A stretch of DNA of 64,000 nucleotides, from NCBI RefSeq assembly GCF_964028195.1, contig NZ_OZ034750.1, forward strand, positions 1,054,001 through 1,118,000, in the 5' to 3' direction. This document shows positions 44,943-53,889 of the stretch, one piece after another. Under the pieces are notes generated by a model. That model did not search any database. It was not told where the DNA came from and was given only the letters and a program-made list of their open reading frames with translations. Both the position numbers and the translations under genes were made by a program. Each line of letters opens with the position of its first letter. Within the stretch, counting starts at the first letter, position 1. The DNA comes from Wolbachia endosymbiont (group A) of Pogonocherus hispidulus (GTDB lineage Bacteria; Pseudomonadota; Alphaproteobacteria; Rickettsiales; Anaplasmataceae).

Positions 44943-45028
44943 CAGGCACCAAATTAGAGAGAAGCCGGATGTGGTGAAAGTCACAAGTCCGGTTTTGAAG
45001 TCGAGTGGGGAGAGGTGACTTTCCTCAC

Positions 45029-45112
45029 TTAGATAACCGCGTAAATACTTTAGAACGTATAGTAACTATCACTTCAATAAAACACAGAAGAGAATCTTAT
45101 AAGAAGAAATAA
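45029..45112 (+). pseudogene. 3' fragment of an unidentified prophage gene after the intron
   Basis: Following the outer intron, an open frame reads LDNRVNTLERIVTITSIKHR, then RESYKKK and a stop. It is not methyltransferase sequence and has no start, so a different gene end has been joined to the intron. The exact left end depends on the intron boundary. I do not recognise the family. The rest of the gap to 45275 shows no gene. Confidence 0.55.
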
Positions 45113-45275
45113 AATGTACTATAAATAGTATATATATTTTTATACAGCACTCCTTCCTCCTACCTTAGGTGGCTTTGCTTAGCTCAAGAAACGAAGTTTT
45201 TTTGGTTCAGCAAAGCCAACATTTTGAGTTTGAAAAGGCTAAATACTTGTCTTTTATATAACTTTCGTGTAATAG

Positions 45276-45560
45276 ATGTGCATGCATCCAATCATATATC
45301 TACTCAACATGTTACTTGATCTTTATAGCTTCATTCTAATATGTTGGGTTGTCCTAAACTGGCTGGTTAAACTTAATATGGTGAACATATATAATGAAAC
45401 TGTCAGTAGCATAATGCACATCTTGAACCAATTGACATATCCACCACTAAAGATTATTAGAAGATATATACCACCGTTCAATGGATTAGATTTATCTATA
45501 ATGATATTGCTAATAACAATTCACTTTGTAAAATATACAGTAGCTTACTACTTTAGGTAG
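45276..45560 (+). CDS. yggT: YggT-family membrane protein
   Basis: The 94-residue protein has two membrane segments (LLDLYSFILICWVVLNWLV and LDLSIMILLITIHFVKYTVA) with LTYPPLKIIRRYIPPFNGLD between them, the YggT signature. The role of YggT is only partly known; it is linked to osmotic tolerance and cell division. It is the first chromosomal gene to the right of the prophage. Its stop is directly followed by the ftsK start codon. Confidence 0.85.
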   Translation: MCMHPIIYLLNMLLDLYSFILICWVVLNWLVKLNMVNIYNETVSSIMHILNQLTYPPLKIIRRYIPPFNGLDLSIMILLITIHFVKYTVAYYFR

Positions 45561-47675
45561 ATGTTAAAAAAATATCTAAAATCAGCAATATATCTATCCC
45601 TTTTAATATATGTATATATATCAGTTTTTAGCTACAACTATAAAGATCCTTCCTTAAACACGGCTACAAATAAGGAAGTGACAAATTTAGGTGGAATAGT
45701 AGGTTCATATTTAGCTGATATATTGGTTCAATTTCTTGGATTAACTAGTGTTACAATAGCTACAACCATAGTTTACTTGTTGATCTTCAGGCCAGCAAAA
45801 ATACTGCTGAAAATTCTCTATTTAATATTAATCAATTTAGGGATATGTGCTATATTACCACAACTTTCGCTAGGCATCACTGCAAGGTACAGACACAGTG
45901 GAATAATAGGGAATGCACTCGTTAATAACTGCCCATTTTATGTATTTGTGATAGTAACATCAATAGGTCTTGTAGGATCGGTTGGTTGGAAGAGAGCAAT
46001 TTACTCTCTATTCTTCTTATGTAAAAAAATAGCTTGCTTATTTGTAAATGTTCCATTCTTCAGATCACATAAAACTGCTGAGTATTCAATTGCACCATTA
46101 GTAGTAGAAGAAAAACATAGAATTACTAAACAACAACCAAAAGAAAGACAGAAAAAAGCCACCGAAGAAATTTTTAAACCTTCCAGTGAGTTCGAGTTTC
46201 CAAGCATTCATTTACTTTCTAAAGCAGAGGAGTCTTTGCAGAGAAAGCAGCTGAATGAAATGGAGAGCAATAAAAATTTATCTCTGCTGGAACAAGTCCT
46301 GAGTGATTTTGGCGTGCAAGGAAAAATTATCAGTGTATGCTATGGGCCGGTTGTGACTTTATACAAACTTGAACCACAAGCTGGTACGAAATCTGCAAGA
46401 GTAATTGGCCTTGCAGATGACATTGCACGTTCTATGAGTGCACTCTCTGCACGTATTTCAATAATTCGTGGGCAAAATGCTATGGGAATAGAGTTGCCGA
46501 ACAAGGAACGAGAATTTGTAATGCTGCGTGATTTGCTTGAGTCACCAGAGTACCAAAATGCAAGCTTAAATCTCCCAATTGCGCTTGGCAAAGAAATAAG
46601 CGGAAAACCAATTATTGCAGATCTAACTAAAATGCCTCACTTGCTCGTTGCTGGAACCACAGGGTCTGGTAAATCAGTTGCGATTAACACTATGATTCTT
46701 TCGCTCGTTTATCGACTCAGTCCTGATGAATGTAAGATGATAATGATTGACCCAAAAATGCTTGAGCTTTCAATATATGATGCAATACCACATCTCATAA
46801 CGCCAGTAGTAACAGAGCCAAAAAAGGCTGTTATTGCTCTTAAGTGGATAGTGAAAGAAATGGAAAATCGCTATCGCATGATGTCATACTTAAATGTGCG
46901 CAACGTAATAAACTATAACCAAAAAATCACAGAAGCGATGAATAGTGGAATAGAATTGGAGCGCGTTGTGCAGATTGGCTTTAACTCAACAACAGGCAAA
47001 CCTTTGTTTGAAAAGATACCAATCAAGATGGAGACATTTCCGTATATTGTAGTGATCGTGGATGAAATGGCAGATTTGATGCTTGTTGCTGGCAAAGAGA
47101 TAGAGTGCTCTATTCAACGTTTAGCTCAGATGGCTCGTGCTGCGGGAATACACATCATAATGGCAACACAACGCCCATCTGTGGATGTGATCACAGGTGT
47201 GATAAAGGCGAACTTTCCAACGAGAATCAGTTTTGCTGTTACTTCTAAGATAGATAGCCGTACAATACTTGGCGAACAAGGAGCTGAACAATTGCTCGGT
47301 ATGGGTGATATGCTCTATATGGCCTCTGGTGGTAAGATCATTCGAGTTCACGGCCCATTTGTAAGTGATAATGAGGTGCAAGATATAGTTGATCATCTAA
47401 AAATGCAAGGTGAGCCAAATTATATGGAGGAAATCACCAAAGAAGATGAAAATTCTTTCGCGGAATCAGAAGGTGAAACAGAGGATGAAGAAAACGACCT
47501 CTACAATCAAGCAGTGGCCATCATTCAAAGAGATCAAAAAGTTTCAACCAGTTACATTCAACGACAACTTAGAATAGGCTATAACAGAGCTGCAAATATT
47601 GTTGAAAGAATGGAAAAAGAAGGTATTGTCAGCGCACCAAGTTACTCAGGAAAGAGAGAGATATTGGTTGAGTAG
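45561..47675 (+). CDS. ftsK: DNA translocase FtsK
   Basis: FtsK pumps chromosome ends through the division septum. The 704-residue protein has four membrane segments in the first ~160 residues and a short charged linker. The motor follows, with Walker A VAGTTGSGKSVAINTMILSL at about 373 and Walker B PYIVVIVDEMADLMLVAG, then RAAGIHIIMATQRPSVDVIT. It ends in a gamma winged-helix domain (VSTSYIQRQLRIGYNRAANI). The short linker is usual for Rickettsiales. It starts right after yggT. Confidence 0.95.
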   Translation: MLKKYLKSAIYLSLLIYVYISVFSYNYKDPSLNTATNKEVTNLGGIVGSYLADILVQFLGLTSVTIATTIVYLLIFRPAKILLKILYLILINLGICAILPQLSLGITARYRHSGIIGNALVNNCPFYVFVIVTSIGLVGSVGWKRAIYSLFFLCKKIACLFVNVPFFRSHKTAEYSIAPLVVEEKHRITKQQPKERQKKATEEIFKPSSEFEFPSIHLLSKAEESLQRKQLNEMESNKNLSLLEQVLSDFGVQGKIISVCYGPVVTLYKLEPQAGTKSARVIGLADDIARSMSALSARISIIRGQNAMGIELPNKEREFVMLRDLLESPEYQNASLNLPIALGKEISGKPIIADLTKMPHLLVAGTTGSGKSVAINTMILSLVYRLSPDECKMIMIDPKMLELSIYDAIPHLITPVVTEPKKAVIALKWIVKEMENRYRMMSYLNVRNVINYNQKITEAMNSGIELERVVQIGFNSTTGKPLFEKIPIKMETFPYIVVIVDEMADLMLVAGKEIECSIQRLAQMARAAGIHIIMATQRPSVDVITGVIKANFPTRISFAVTSKIDSRTILGEQGAEQLLGMGDMLYMASGGKIIRVHGPFVSDNEVQDIVDHLKMQGEPNYMEEITKEDENSFAESEGETEDEENDLYNQAVAIIQRDQKVSTSYIQRQLRIGYNRAANIVERMEKEGIVSAPSYSGKREILVE

Positions 47676-47829
47676 CAACCTTGTAATACCTTAATTTAAG
47701 TTTCCGCACTTTCAAAAAGCAAGTCAAATAAAATTATTAAAAGATCAATACATAATGACAGTTAATTTAATAATAATTTAAACATTTGGAATGTAAAATT
47801 ATAATATATTAATTAACTAGGGGGTTAAA

Positions 47830-48384
47830 ATGAGTGTGACTAAATGGATATTAGGCTTTGATAAGTCAGATATGGCAGCATTGCAGGAAAGTCAACAGAT
47901 TGATGCTGAGCAGTTTCAAAAGGTGTTTAGTGCATTAAAAGAATGGCAAGAAGCTCAAAAGATTGATGCTAAACAGTTTGAAGAGGTATTTAGTGCGTTA
48001 AAAGAATGGCAAGAAGCTCAAAAGATTGATGCTAAACAGTTTGAAGAGGTATTTAGTGCATTAAAAGAAAAGATTGGTACTGAGCAGTTTCAAGGTATGC
48101 AAGAGCACTTAAACGGCCTGCAAGAAAAAGTGGAAACACTCACAGAAACAGTAGCAGATCAAGAAAAAACACTACTAATTTGTGCCATAGTCAGTGCTGT
48201 TGCTGCAATAGCGATAACTTCTTTTGTTGCATTCTGTATCTATCAGGGAATTAAGTGTGAAAGGGAGAAAGAAAAGAACTTGTCTCAAGATACACCGGGC
48301 ACAAAACTTGACGCAGACGGTGGTACTAAACTGAATAACTTAGAAGTGAATGGCTTAAAATCTGTAAATGATATAGCTGCATAA
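47830..48384 (+). CDS. Membrane protein with tandem 21-residue repeats
   Basis: The 184-residue protein has three copies of a helical 21-residue unit, QKIDAKQFEEVFSALKEWQE plus A, encoded by nearly identical DNA at about 47893-48070. A coiled coil (LNGLQEKVETLTETVADQEK) and one membrane segment (LLICAIVSAVAAIAITSFVA) follow, then a polar tail. It is preceded by AGGGGG. The layout suggests a membrane-tethered rod on the bacterial or host side. Family unknown, probably Wolbachia-specific. Confidence 0.7.
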   Translation: MSVTKWILGFDKSDMAALQESQQIDAEQFQKVFSALKEWQEAQKIDAKQFEEVFSALKEWQEAQKIDAKQFEEVFSALKEKIGTEQFQGMQEHLNGLQEKVETLTETVADQEKTLLICAIVSAVAAIAITSFVAFCIYQGIKCEREKEKNLSQDTPGTKLDADGGTKLNNLEVNGLKSVNDIAA

Positions 48385-48399
48385 CACTCTTCTTGAGGA

Positions 48400-48436
48400 G
48401 GTGTTACATAACTTGTAACACCTTACACTTCTTTTA
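48400..48436 (+). terminator. Rho-independent terminator
   Basis: GGTGTTAC and GTAACACC pair perfectly around a 7-base loop and are followed by a T-rich stretch (CTTCTTTT). It lies 16 bases after the stop of the repeat protein and would end its transcript. Confidence 0.75.
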
Positions 48437-48572
48437 GCCTATGTAGGTTTTTTGATAGCAAGCATATCACTTTTTAGAAAAATATTTGTATTGTAAAGTT
48501 AGTAAAGATTCTGGTTTACTTAAAGTTTGTTAATTGCTATCTTTTGAAACACGATATTTACTATAGCACCAT

Positions 48573-49202
48573 ATGCTTAGGATTTTTTCTAAAGTTTTGT
48601 TTATATTAATGTTTTTGGTTTCTAGCTTTTTTACTGTGCATAGTGCTGGAGCTAAATCTAAGCTCAGTAAGAGATACATACCTCCTGGTAACCCTGGTGG
48701 TGCAAACTTTCATACAGATGAGGATTTTGCTGAGTCATATAAACTGTATGAGAAGCGTAGGGAGCTCCTCAAGAAAAAAAAGTTACAAGATCGAGCTATA
48801 AATAAAGAAGATCTAATCAAAAAATTAAAAGAGAAAAAAATTGCTAGTCTTGATAATGAGCCAAATGACATGGAAGCGTGCATAGTCGACGATGAAGAGA
48901 GCGCTATGATAAATCAGCATGGTATTAATATCGCACGTTTAAAGGGTGCTGTATTTATAGATCAAGAGCCAGTTTCCCAGTATGAAAGTAAGCAGCATGA
49001 AAATGAACAACAAGAAGGGAAGAAAGTTACTTCAACACGAGAAAAGAAAGTTTCTCCTATAAATGTCACCATAAAAGAAAATCCATCAAGAAAAACGTGC
49101 TCACATGATTCTATTGCTAATTTAGATAACGTAGGTGCTAACACACAATATAGTTTGAATGGTTCGAGTTCATTTGGGAGTGTAGCTGACACAGTAAAAT
49201 AG
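48573..49202 (+). CDS. Secreted, highly charged Wolbachia protein
   Basis: The 209-residue protein starts with a signal peptide ([20 protein letters not shown], cut after about HSAGA). The rest is strongly charged and low in structure ([40 protein letters not shown]). No domain is recognised. It ends 17 bases before ispG. It may be a periplasmic or secreted rickettsial protein. Confidence 0.65.
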   Translation: MLRIFSKVLFILMFLVSSFFTVHSAGAKSKLSKRYIPPGNPGGANFHTDEDFAESYKLYEKRRELLKKKKLQDRAINKEDLIKKLKEKKIASLDNEPNDMEACIVDDEESAMINQHGINIARLKGAVFIDQEPVSQYESKQHENEQQEGKKVTSTREKKVSPINVTIKENPSRKTCSHDSIANLDNVGANTQYSLNGSSSFGSVADTVK

Positions 49203-49219
49203 TATCACAATTAATAAGT

Positions 49220-50500
49220 ATGCTAGATAAAAATCTGATATTGAATGATAAAGCATATGAATTATCGCCGATTTCCAGGCACAAAACTCATGTTGTAGAA
49301 GTTGGAAAAGTAAAGATAGGTGGAAATAATCCTATAGTCGTACAATCTATGGCGCTTGGTGTGCATATAGATTCTGATAATATAAAAAATAGCGCAAAAC
49401 ATTATGCAAAAGAAATAATGGAACTAGCGCGTGCAGGTTCAGAGTTAGTACGGATTGCTTTGAATTCAGAAGAAGTAGCAAGGGCCATACCTTATATAGT
49501 AGAAGAGATAAATAAAGAAGGTTTTGACGGTAAAATATTGGTAGGCTGCGGTCAATATGAGCTAGATAAATTAGTTCAAGATTATCCAGACAACATCAAA
49601 ATGCTGGGTAAAATTAGAATCAATCCAGGCAATATAGGCTTTGGCGACAAACGTGATGAGAAGTTTGAAAGGGTGATAGAGTATGCAATAATGCACGATC
49701 TTCCGGTTAGAATTGGAGTAAATTGGGGTAGTCTTGATAAATACCTTTTACAAAAACTGATGGATGAAAACTCTTCGCTTAGTAATTCAAGGCCTTCTGA
49801 TGTTATACTGCGCAAAGCACTTGTAATGTCTGCTCTTGATAGTGCAAAAAAAGCTGAAGAAATTGGTCTAAATTCAAACAAAATAATCATTTCATGTAAA
49901 GTTAGCAAAGTACAAGATTTAATTTTAGTTTATACGGCACTTGCAAAATCTTCCAATTATGCGCTGCACTTGGGTTTAACTGAGGCTGGTATGGGCAATA
50001 AAGGTGTGGTAAATACCGCAGCAGGGCTTACTTATTTATTGCAAAATGGCATTGGAGATACAATACGGGCTTCTTTGACTCAACGTCCTGGTGAATTGCG
50101 TACTAATGAAGTGGTAGTGTGTCAGGAAATATTGCAATCTATAGGCTTGCGACACTTTAACCCTCAGGTTAATTCATGTCCTGGTTGTGGGCGCACGAGT
50201 AGCGATCGTTTTCGTATATTAACTGAAGAAGTGAATGGCTATATAAAAACTCATATGCCGATGTGGAAGAAAAAAAATCCAGGTGTAGAGCATATGAGCA
50301 TTGCTGTTATGGGATGCATAGTAAATGGTCCTGGAGAAAGCAAACACGCAAATTTGGGAATCAGCTTACCTGGATATGGAGAAAAACCTGTTTCAGCAGT
50401 CTACAAAGACGGCAAGTATTTCAAAACTTTACAAGGTGATAATGTCTCTGAAGAATTTAAGGCAATTATTGATAATTATGTGAAGGAGCATTACACGTAA
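49220..50500 (+). CDS. ispG: 4-hydroxy-3-methylbut-2-enyl diphosphate synthase
   Basis: IspG (GcpE) reduces MEcPP to HMBPP in the MEP isoprenoid pathway using a [4Fe-4S] cluster. The 426-residue protein has [16 protein letters not shown] at the start of the TIM barrel and [20 protein letters not shown]. The cluster cysteines are in [14 protein letters not shown] and [16 protein letters not shown]. Length and motifs are complete. Confidence 0.95.
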   Translation: MLDKNLILNDKAYELSPISRHKTHVVEVGKVKIGGNNPIVVQSMALGVHIDSDNIKNSAKHYAKEIMELARAGSELVRIALNSEEVARAIPYIVEEINKEGFDGKILVGCGQYELDKLVQDYPDNIKMLGKIRINPGNIGFGDKRDEKFERVIEYAIMHDLPVRIGVNWGSLDKYLLQKLMDENSSLSNSRPSDVILRKALVMSALDSAKKAEEIGLNSNKIIISCKVSKVQDLILVYTALAKSSNYALHLGLTEAGMGNKGVVNTAAGLTYLLQNGIGDTIRASLTQRPGELRTNEVVVCQEILQSIGLRHFNPQVNSCPGCGRTSSDRFRILTEEVNGYIKTHMPMWKKKNPGVEHMSIAVMGCIVNGPGESKHANLGISLPGYGEKPVSAVYKDGKYFKTLQGDNVSEEFKAIIDNYVKEHYT

Positions 50501-50534
50501 CCTTTCACGGTTAATTAATAGATAAATCGCAAAT

Positions 50535-50570
50535 AAAAAAGAAAATTAAACCTTGTTTTTCTTTTTTCGC
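50535..50570. terminator. AT-rich hairpin after ispG
   Basis: AAAAAAGAAAA (50535-50545) pairs with TTTTTCTTTTTT (50556-50567) around a 10-base loop. It lies 35 bases after the ispG stop and could end transcription. Because the stem has only one G-C pair, support is modest. Confidence 0.4.
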
Positions 50571-50611
50571 TATTAATATATTTATAACACAATTGAGTTT
50601 AAATAATTGGT

Positions 50612-50977
50612 ATGAAAACCTTTTTACGAAATTTCTTGCACTATCTTCTGTCATCCCAGTGCTTGACACTGGGATCCATATCTTTTTTTCTCTGGTCACG
50701 CGCTGGAATGACACCCAGGACGTGGTGTCACTCAAACAATAGTTGTACAAGAATCCTACTAACTTTACTATTAATTCTATTTCCACTTTTAGCATCATCT
50801 ATAAGCATTGAGGACATCAAAGAAAATTGCGATTACGAATATTACCCTAAATTAGATTCTTCTTCTGCTGATGAGTTATACGTTATAAAGCGAAATTATT
50901 ATAGATACGGTGAGGAATTAAAAATACTAGCAGATGAGAGGATAAAGGAGATCACTTTAGGCACTAGTGATAAATAA
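50612..50977 (+). CDS. Small exported protein, 5' end made of a palindromic repeat
   Basis: The C-terminal ~75 residues (RILLTLLLILFPLLASSISI, then EDIKENCDYEYYPKLDSSSA) look like a signal peptide and a short mature domain. The ~44 residues before them are encoded by a palindromic element (50646-50715). The only in-frame ATG (50612) precedes the element. Either the repeat supplies an odd N-terminus or the original start was lost to the insertion. No family is recognised. Confidence 0.5.
   Translation: MKTFLRNFLHYLLSSQCLTLGSISFFLWSRAGMTPRTWCHSNNSCTRILLTLLLILFPLLASSISIEDIKENCDYEYYPKLDSSSADELYVIKRNYYRYGEELKILADERIKEITLGTSDK
50646..50715. repeat. Wolbachia palindromic element in the 50612 ORF
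   Basis: TGTCATCCCAGTGCTTGACA, CTGGGATCC and GGTCACGCGCTGGAATGACA are the same blocks as in ubiX and in the 57160 cluster. The ends TGTCATCC and GAATGACA are inverted repeats. Confidence 0.75.
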
Positions 50978-51087
50978 TTGTAACCAGACTGCATTCTGTG
51001 ATTTTTAGCAAAACACGATCTTTCATTTGAGCTTTCTTCAATTTAAAGTAAATACAGAAAATTGCTGCCTATAGCTAAACTGACCTT

Positions 51088-51224
51088 ACCTTACCCAGAA
51101 AAAGTGGAGAGAAAGTTTGGAATGTTTTTTACAAAGAGAATAAACTATTTGCCATATTTTGAAAAAACGTTTTATTTTACTCCAAAAACGTCTTAACTTT
51201 CTCTCTACTTTTTCTGGGTAAGGT
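51088..51224. mobile_element. 137-bp MITE
   Basis: Two 30-base terminal inverted repeats (starting ACCTTACCCAGAAAAAGT; one mismatch, G/A) flank a 77-base AT-rich core with no gene. This is the form of a miniature inverted-repeat element mobilised in trans. It lies between the 50612 ORF and fumC. No clear target duplication was found. The rest of 50978-51323 has no other feature. Confidence 0.7.
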
Positions 51225-51323
51225 CACGCTTGACTACTTGGATCTAGTATGATTTAATTAACCAAGAAGTAGGCATGAAAAAATTATGTAGTGAACCAGT
51301 TTGCATAACACCAGGAGGAAAAT

Positions 51324-52718
51324 ATGGATAGAAAGACGAGAATAGAATCAGACAGCTTAGGGGAAGTAAAAGTACCAAGTGAACATTACTGGGGAGCGCA
51401 GACTCAACGTTCTTTAGAAAATTTTAAGATTGGCACAGAAAAAATGCCAGAGCCTCTGATTAAAGCATTAGCAATAGTAAAACTTGCAGCAGCACGTGTT
51501 AACATGAAGCAGGGTAGCATAGATAATAAGGTAGGGGACGCAATCTGCGCAGCCGCAAGGGAAGTAATAGATGGCAAATTTAATAATGAATTTCCGCTTG
51601 TTGTTTGGCAAACCGGATCCGGAACGCAGACTAATATGAATATGAATGAAGTGATCAGCAATCGCGCAATAGAGATTTTAGGTGGTAATTTGGGTAGTAA
51701 ATCTTCGATACATCCAAACGACCATGTGAATTATGGTCAGTCATCAAATGACACCTTTCCAACAGCAATGCATATAGCAGCAGCAGAGCAAATAAACTGC
51801 TTGCTTATTCCAAATCTTGAAAAATTGCATAAGGTGCTGGATAATAAGGTTCAGGAATTTAAAAATATAATAAAAGTAGGACGTACTCACTTACAAGATG
51901 CAACACCCCTAACACTGGGACAGGAGTTTTCTGGCTATGCAGCCCAGATTAAAAAGGGGATAGAGAGAGTAAAATCAACTTTAAGTGGTATATACGAGCT
52001 TGCACAAGGTGGCACTGCAGTTGGCACGGGACTCAATACTAAAAAGGGTTTTGCTGAAGATTTTTCAAGCCAAGTTGCAGGAATTACTAATCTTCCATTT
52101 ACTTCAGCAGGCAATAAATTTGAAGCGCTAGCAGCAAATGATGCTTTAGTTGAGCTCAGTGGAACACTCAATACAGTAGCAGTCAGTTTAATGAAAATTG
52201 CAAATGATATAAGGTTGCTTGGTTCTGGTCCAAGATGCGGAATTGGGGAAATAATGTTACCGGAAAATGAGCCTGGTTCTTCAATTATGCCAGGTAAAGT
52301 GAATCCAACTCAGTGTGAAGCAGTAACTATGGTGTGCACTCAAGTTATGGGAAATCATGTTGCTGTGACCATTAGTGGTTCAAACGGTCATTTTGAATTG
52401 AATGTGTTTAAGCCAGTGATAATTTACAATGTTTTGCAGTCTATAAGACTTTTAGCTGATGCAAGTTTAAATTTTACAGAAAAATGTGTAGTTGGTATTA
52501 AGGCAAATGAAGAGAGGATAAAAGATTTACTGAATCAATCGTTGATGTTGGTCACTATATTAAATACGCATATAGGGTACGACAATGCAGCAAAAATAGC
52601 GAAGCTTGCTTATAAAGAAAATATCACTCTAAAAGAAGCAGCAGCAAAACTTCAACTGCTCACTGAGGAGGAGTTTGAAAGGATAGTGAAACCAGAAGAA
52701 ATGGTGAATTATTTGTAA
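51324..52718 (+). CDS. fumC: Class II fumarate hydratase
   Basis: Fumarase converts fumarate and malate in the TCA cycle. The 464-residue protein has the superfamily signature [20 protein letters not shown] with the mobile catalytic-loop serines. It also has [40 protein letters not shown] and [20 protein letters not shown] with the catalytic His-Thr region. AGGAGG precedes the ATG. It is full-length, and no defect is visible. Confidence 0.95.
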   Translation: MDRKTRIESDSLGEVKVPSEHYWGAQTQRSLENFKIGTEKMPEPLIKALAIVKLAAARVNMKQGSIDNKVGDAICAAAREVIDGKFNNEFPLVVWQTGSGTQTNMNMNEVISNRAIEILGGNLGSKSSIHPNDHVNYGQSSNDTFPTAMHIAAAEQINCLLIPNLEKLHKVLDNKVQEFKNIIKVGRTHLQDATPLTLGQEFSGYAAQIKKGIERVKSTLSGIYELAQGGTAVGTGLNTKKGFAEDFSSQVAGITNLPFTSAGNKFEALAANDALVELSGTLNTVAVSLMKIANDIRLLGSGPRCGIGEIMLPENEPGSSIMPGKVNPTQCEAVTMVCTQVMGNHVAVTISGSNGHFELNVFKPVIIYNVLQSIRLLADASLNFTEKCVVGIKANEERIKDLLNQSLMLVTILNTHIGYDNAAKIAKLAYKENITLKEAAAKLQLLTEEEFERIVKPEEMVNYL

Positions 52719-52906
52719 CCGTTGGGAGTGTTAAATAAACCATACGCGTCAAGTTAAGAGATTGTGAGCAAATTTAGAGAGGTTAAAGTGGATACTCTAA
52801 TCCTTCACATTTGTCTTTTAATGAAAATCGTGACCAGGGAATGTTCAAAAAAGCGTGTCAAACCGAAAAAAAAGTAATAAATTGATATAAAAAATGGAGG
52901 TTTGAC

Positions 52907-53080
52907 ATGAGTCAAAAAAAGGCAAACAAACTTACATCCAGAGCTTGAAACGAAGATTTTGAGCACATTTGCCAGTGGTATGGGCTATAGAGATATAGCG
53001 TCACATGTTGAGGAAATTTATGATCACAAAATATCGGCAGCAGAGATATCAAGTATTACTGACAAATTACTACCGGTAAT
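52907..53080 (+). pseudogene. IS256-type (Mutator) transposase fragment
   Basis: After MSQKKANKLTS the frame shifts, and the sequence PELETKILSTFASGMGYRDI plus ASHVEEIYDHKISAAEISSI continues to DKLLPVI. This is the N-terminal part of an IS256 transposase. It is frameshifted and cut at 53080, where an inverted-repeat-flanked insert begins. The left end of the IS (GGAATGTTC...) is at about 52836. 52719-52835 has nothing else. Confidence 0.75.
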
Positions 53081-53758
53081 CAATAGACTTCTTGCATAAC
53101 CATATAACATTGGGAATAGAAACGAAAAAACTTGCTTGACAAACTCCGCCAGCCCCCTTATCATGAAACTGAAGGTATTCAGTTATCTTCATCTGTGCAG
53201 ATTAAACAGCAAGAAAACAACGTAGTTGGCGTCTTATTTTTAATTTTTTGCACTATGTGCACCTTATGTCTTCACAATATTTCTAGGTTTTTACCTATAT
53301 AAGCTGAAACGCGCTTATAAGTCGTTTAAGACAGTATAGTACGCCAATTTGCAGGATTAGGAAGTGAACACTAATTACCACGGGGTTTCTTTTGCCTTTT
53401 TTTCTGCCTAGTAAATTTCTTAAACATTTAAACTAAGGTGAGTTGCACTTAAAAGCAGCTAAATTGCAGCGTTTAAGACTTAAAAAACGCCAAATACTGA
53501 AAATAGACAATGACCAGGGCTTCTTTTGCCTTTTTTTTGTTTGGTAAATTTCTTAATGTTTATAACTAAACGACAACCGTCATACCGCTACTTGTTAGCG
53601 GCTGAGATACCGCGAATGAATCGCGGTATGACGGTGTAGATGATGGTTAAGTATTCCGCTACTTGTTAGCGGGATCTATGCTTTGAGATACCGCGGCGGT
53701 ATGACGTGTTAGCTATACCTTTTTTCTACTTAGTTTGGGTTATGCAAGAAGTCTATTG
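53081..53758. mobile_element. 678-bp segment bounded by 21-base inverted repeats
   Basis: CAATAGACTTCTTGCATAAC plus C at 53081-53101 is repeated as its exact reverse complement at 53738-53758. No complete gene lies inside. The inside holds two imperfect ~140-base units (53324-53470 and 53471-53575, both with CTTTTGCC and GTAAATTTCTTA) and a palindromic-repeat cluster (53575-53705). It may be a non-autonomous element or the shell of a decayed IS. The left end falls just where the IS256 fragment stops. Confidence 0.55.
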
Positions 53759-53889
53759 TATAGCTATTGCTGGTCGTATATTACTTATAGCTCATCTATT
53801 CAAACTGTAACTTTATTTTTCATAATTAATTATTGACACTGTTGATAATCTAGTTATTGTTAATATTGTATTGGTTAATGAGGTAAAAA

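Larger units (their letters stand above)
40837..45028 (+). mobile_element. Outer group II intron, itself containing a second intron
   Basis: The intron begins GTTGCGACGCGAAGG after the DPPY motif. It ends near 45028 after a clear domain V (AGCCGGA paired with TCCGGTT, 44963-44994) and domain VI (GTGGGGA with TTTCCTCAC). The exact 3' base is uncertain (45028 or up to 45037). Its reverse transcriptase reading frame is split by an inner intron. Without the inner one it is about 2.35 kb. Confidence 0.82.

Noticed and set aside
45113..45275. Prophage right attachment site
   Set aside because: No repeat matching the left border near 7376-7851 was seen, and the prophage end appears to have been reshaped by deletion.
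7376..45275. cifA/cifB cytoplasmic incompatibility genes
   Set aside because: None of the prophage ORFs resembles Cif proteins in size or motif; the module is absent here.
53081..53758. A CRISPR array, suggested by the repeated units
   Set aside because: There are only two imperfect ~140-base units and scattered palindromes, not regularly spaced short repeats with unique spacers.
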